DNA of 44,203 nt from Planctomycetaceae bacterium (GTDB lineage: Bacteria; Planctomycetota; Phycisphaerae; Tepidisphaerales; Tepidisphaeraceae), in NCBI GenBank assembly GCA_027487775.1, contig JAIYCY010000020.1:1-44203 (forward strand). Reading direction: 5' to 3'. The position numbers were made by a program, and so were the translations under genes. The notes beneath the pieces were generated by a model. It saw only the letters and a list, made by a program, of their open reading frames with translations, was not told the origin of the DNA and did not search any database. Each line of letters opens with the position of its first letter. Position 1 is the first letter of the stretch. This document shows positions 42,925 through 44,203 of the stretch, in pieces.

Positions 42925-42993
42925 TCCAAACTCATTTCCATTTCCATCTTCCATTCTGCCATCTCACGCCACATCAAACCGCTCGACTCACCC

Positions 42994-44067
42994 ATGCCCA
43001 CGCCAAAAGCCATGCCCACCATCACCAAAACCCCTCGTCAGCTCGGCTATCGTTTCCCTGCCGAGTGGGAAAAACAGCAAGCCACATTCTTCAGTTGGCC
43101 TCGCCCGGAAGGCATCAGCTTCCCCGCACGTTATCACCTCATCGGCGCACAGCTTTGCGAGATCGTCAAACAGATCGCCCTAAGACAGGACGTTCGCATC
43201 AACGTCCCCAACGAAAACTGGCAGCACATCGTCACCCAGCAACTCAAGTCCGCCGGCGTGAAAATGCCGCGCGTCCACTTCCACCACATCCCCACCAACG
43301 AAGCATGGTGCCGCGATCACGGACCTGCGTTTCTCATCAAAAACAACAAGCTCGCCGTTGTCGATTGGGGATTCAACGCATGGGGCGGAAAGTATCCGCC
43401 CTACGACGACGACGACCGCGTCCCCACCCACATCGCCGATCAACTCAAGATCCGCCCCGTCTTTCATCCCGGCATCGTCATGGAAGGCGGAGCCGTCGAC
43501 TTCAACGGCCGCGGCACCATCCTAACCACCACCGATTGCCTGCTCAATCGCAATCGCAATCCACATCTCTCACGCGAAGACATCGAAACCTACCTCAAAG
43601 ATTTCTACGGCCAGTCCCACGTCTGCTGGCTCACGGGCGGCATCGAAGGTGACGACACCGACGGACACATCGACGACCTCGCGCGATTCATCAATCCCAC
43701 CACCATCGCATTCGCCGTCGAAAGCAATCCGTCCGACAAAAACCACCGCGTCCTCAAACGCGTTCGCAAACAACTCGACACCCTTCGCGACCAGGACGGC
43801 AATCCCTTCACCATCCTCGAACTCCCCATGCCTGCACCGCTCGTCATCGACAACCAGCGCTGCCCCGCCACCTATCTCAACTTTCTCTTCGTCAACAACG
43901 CGCTGCTCGTCCCCATCTTCGGCGATCGCAAGAACGACAAACTCGCGCTCAAAACGCTTCAATCGAACCTGCCCGACCACGAAGTCATCGGCCTTCGCTG
44001 CGACGAAATCATCTGGGGCCTCGGCGCGATCCACTGCCTCACCCAACAAATGCCCGCCGGCGCATGA
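42994..44067 (+). CDS. aguA: agmatine deiminase
   Basis: 357 residues (an ATG at 43012 would give 351 and may be the real start; PRQLGYRFPAEWEKQQATFF follows). Peptidyl-arginine-deiminase fold enzyme that converts agmatine to N-carbamoylputrescine and ammonia on the way to putrescine. Catalytic elements: AWCRDHGPAF with the substrate Asp, EGGAVDFNGRGTILTTTDCL, GDDTDGHIDDLARF with the catalytic His, and the nucleophile Cys348 in GAIHCLTQQMPAG at the C-terminus. The family also contains arginine-specific members; the local motifs fit agmatine deiminase well. The N-carbamoylputrescine amidase (aguB) is not in the window. It is followed by a G-rich tandem repeat. Confidence 0.93.
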   Translation: MPTPKAMPTITKTPRQLGYRFPAEWEKQQATFFSWPRPEGISFPARYHLIGAQLCEIVKQIALRQDVRINVPNENWQHIVTQQLKSAGVKMPRVHFHHIPTNEAWCRDHGPAFLIKNNKLAVVDWGFNAWGGKYPPYDDDDRVPTHIADQLKIRPVFHPGIVMEGGAVDFNGRGTILTTTDCLLNRNRNPHLSREDIETYLKDFYGQSHVCWLTGGIEGDDTDGHIDDLARFINPTTIAFAVESNPSDKNHRVLKRVRKQLDTLRDQDGNPFTILELPMPAPLVIDNQRCPATYLNFLFVNNALLVPIFGDRKNDKLALKTLQSNLPDHEVIGLRCDEIIWGLGAIHCLTQQMPAGA

Positions 44068-44085
44068 TCCCAAGACCTTGAGAAC

Positions 44086-44203
44086 AGGGTATGGGGTGTT
44101 GGGGATGGGGTATGGGAAGACGTGGAAAGGGTATGGGGTTTTGGGGATGGGGTTTGGGAAGACGTGGAAAGGGTATGGGGTGTTGGGGATGGGGTATGGG
44201 AAG
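44086..44203. repeat. 42-bp G-rich tandem repeat, cut by the window end
   Basis: Units at 44086-44127, 44128-44169 and 44170-44203 (incomplete). Each starts AGGGTATGGGGTGTTGGGGA (TTTT for TGTT in the second) and ends GGGAAGACGTGGAA. Five G-runs of three or four per unit can form G-quadruplexes on the plus strand. It begins 18 bp after the aguA stop. Confidence 0.95.

Overview
This GC-rich 44.2 kb window looks like chromosome of a planctomycete, most likely of the Phycisphaerae type. The pointers are a pseudopilin with an H-x9-DG motif, a PilM gene followed by two unusual membrane-anchored partners, a partner-switching module, many lipoproteins and single-pass proteins of no known family, and weak or absent Shine-Dalgarno sites. 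I see no rRNA, tRNA, CRISPR array, transposase or phage gene. The taxonomic call is an inference from gene content, not from a marker gene.

Layout. 1-4.0 kb: the end of a Nif3-family gene, a convergent CHAD-domain gene, hflX and yqgE. 4.0-6.8 kb (minus strand): an ArsR regulator, a YgaP-like rhodanese and a CoA-disulfide-reductase/rhodanese fusion, forming a probable sulfur or redox operon. 6.8-9.7 kb (minus): a HEAT-type lipoprotein, an RsbW-like kinase and a STAS antagonist joined by four-base overlaps, preceded by a pseudopilin and a single-pass protein. 9.7-12.3 kb: a CCA/poly(A) nucleotidyltransferase and an M29 aminopeptidase. 12.6-14.6 kb: a membrane SpoIIE-type phosphatase that could serve the partner-switching proteins.

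14.8-19.9 kb is the most unusual coding region. A small protein with two homing-endonuclease-associated repeats is divergent from a 1289-residue membrane ATPase. The ATPase has a coiled coil, two membrane segments, a second coiled coil and three FtsK/EssC-like modules, of which only the middle one keeps its Walker motifs. It is followed by a metallo-beta-lactamase-fold protein that has lost its metal ligands. 20-24 kb: an exported cyclophilin, folK, a GT-C glycosyltransferase and a DoxX protein.

24.0-26.6 kb is a small accessory patch. It holds a DUF433/DUF5615 toxin-antitoxin pair whose toxin carries an amber codon at position 4, a small membrane protein, a DUF268 gene, and three copies of a palindromic intergenic repeat, one of which supplies the purN stop codon. 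26.6-31 kb (minus): a DUF2959 lipoprotein with a good intrinsic terminator, then ileS-purN, the IleRS having lost most of its zinc-finger cysteines.

31.3-38.7 kb (plus): pilM, two membrane-anchored proteins of a probable envelope machine (one with an RGG-like and proline-rich middle) and the E2 component of 2-oxoglutarate dehydrogenase. 38.8-41.9 kb (minus): pheA followed by two tandem, coupled ATP-grasp ligases of unknown product. 42-44.1 kb: a quinone oxidoreductase and agmatine deiminase, then a G-rich 42-bp tandem repeat that runs off the window. Short tandem repeats directly after stop codons and strand-asymmetric G/C tracts recur between genes.
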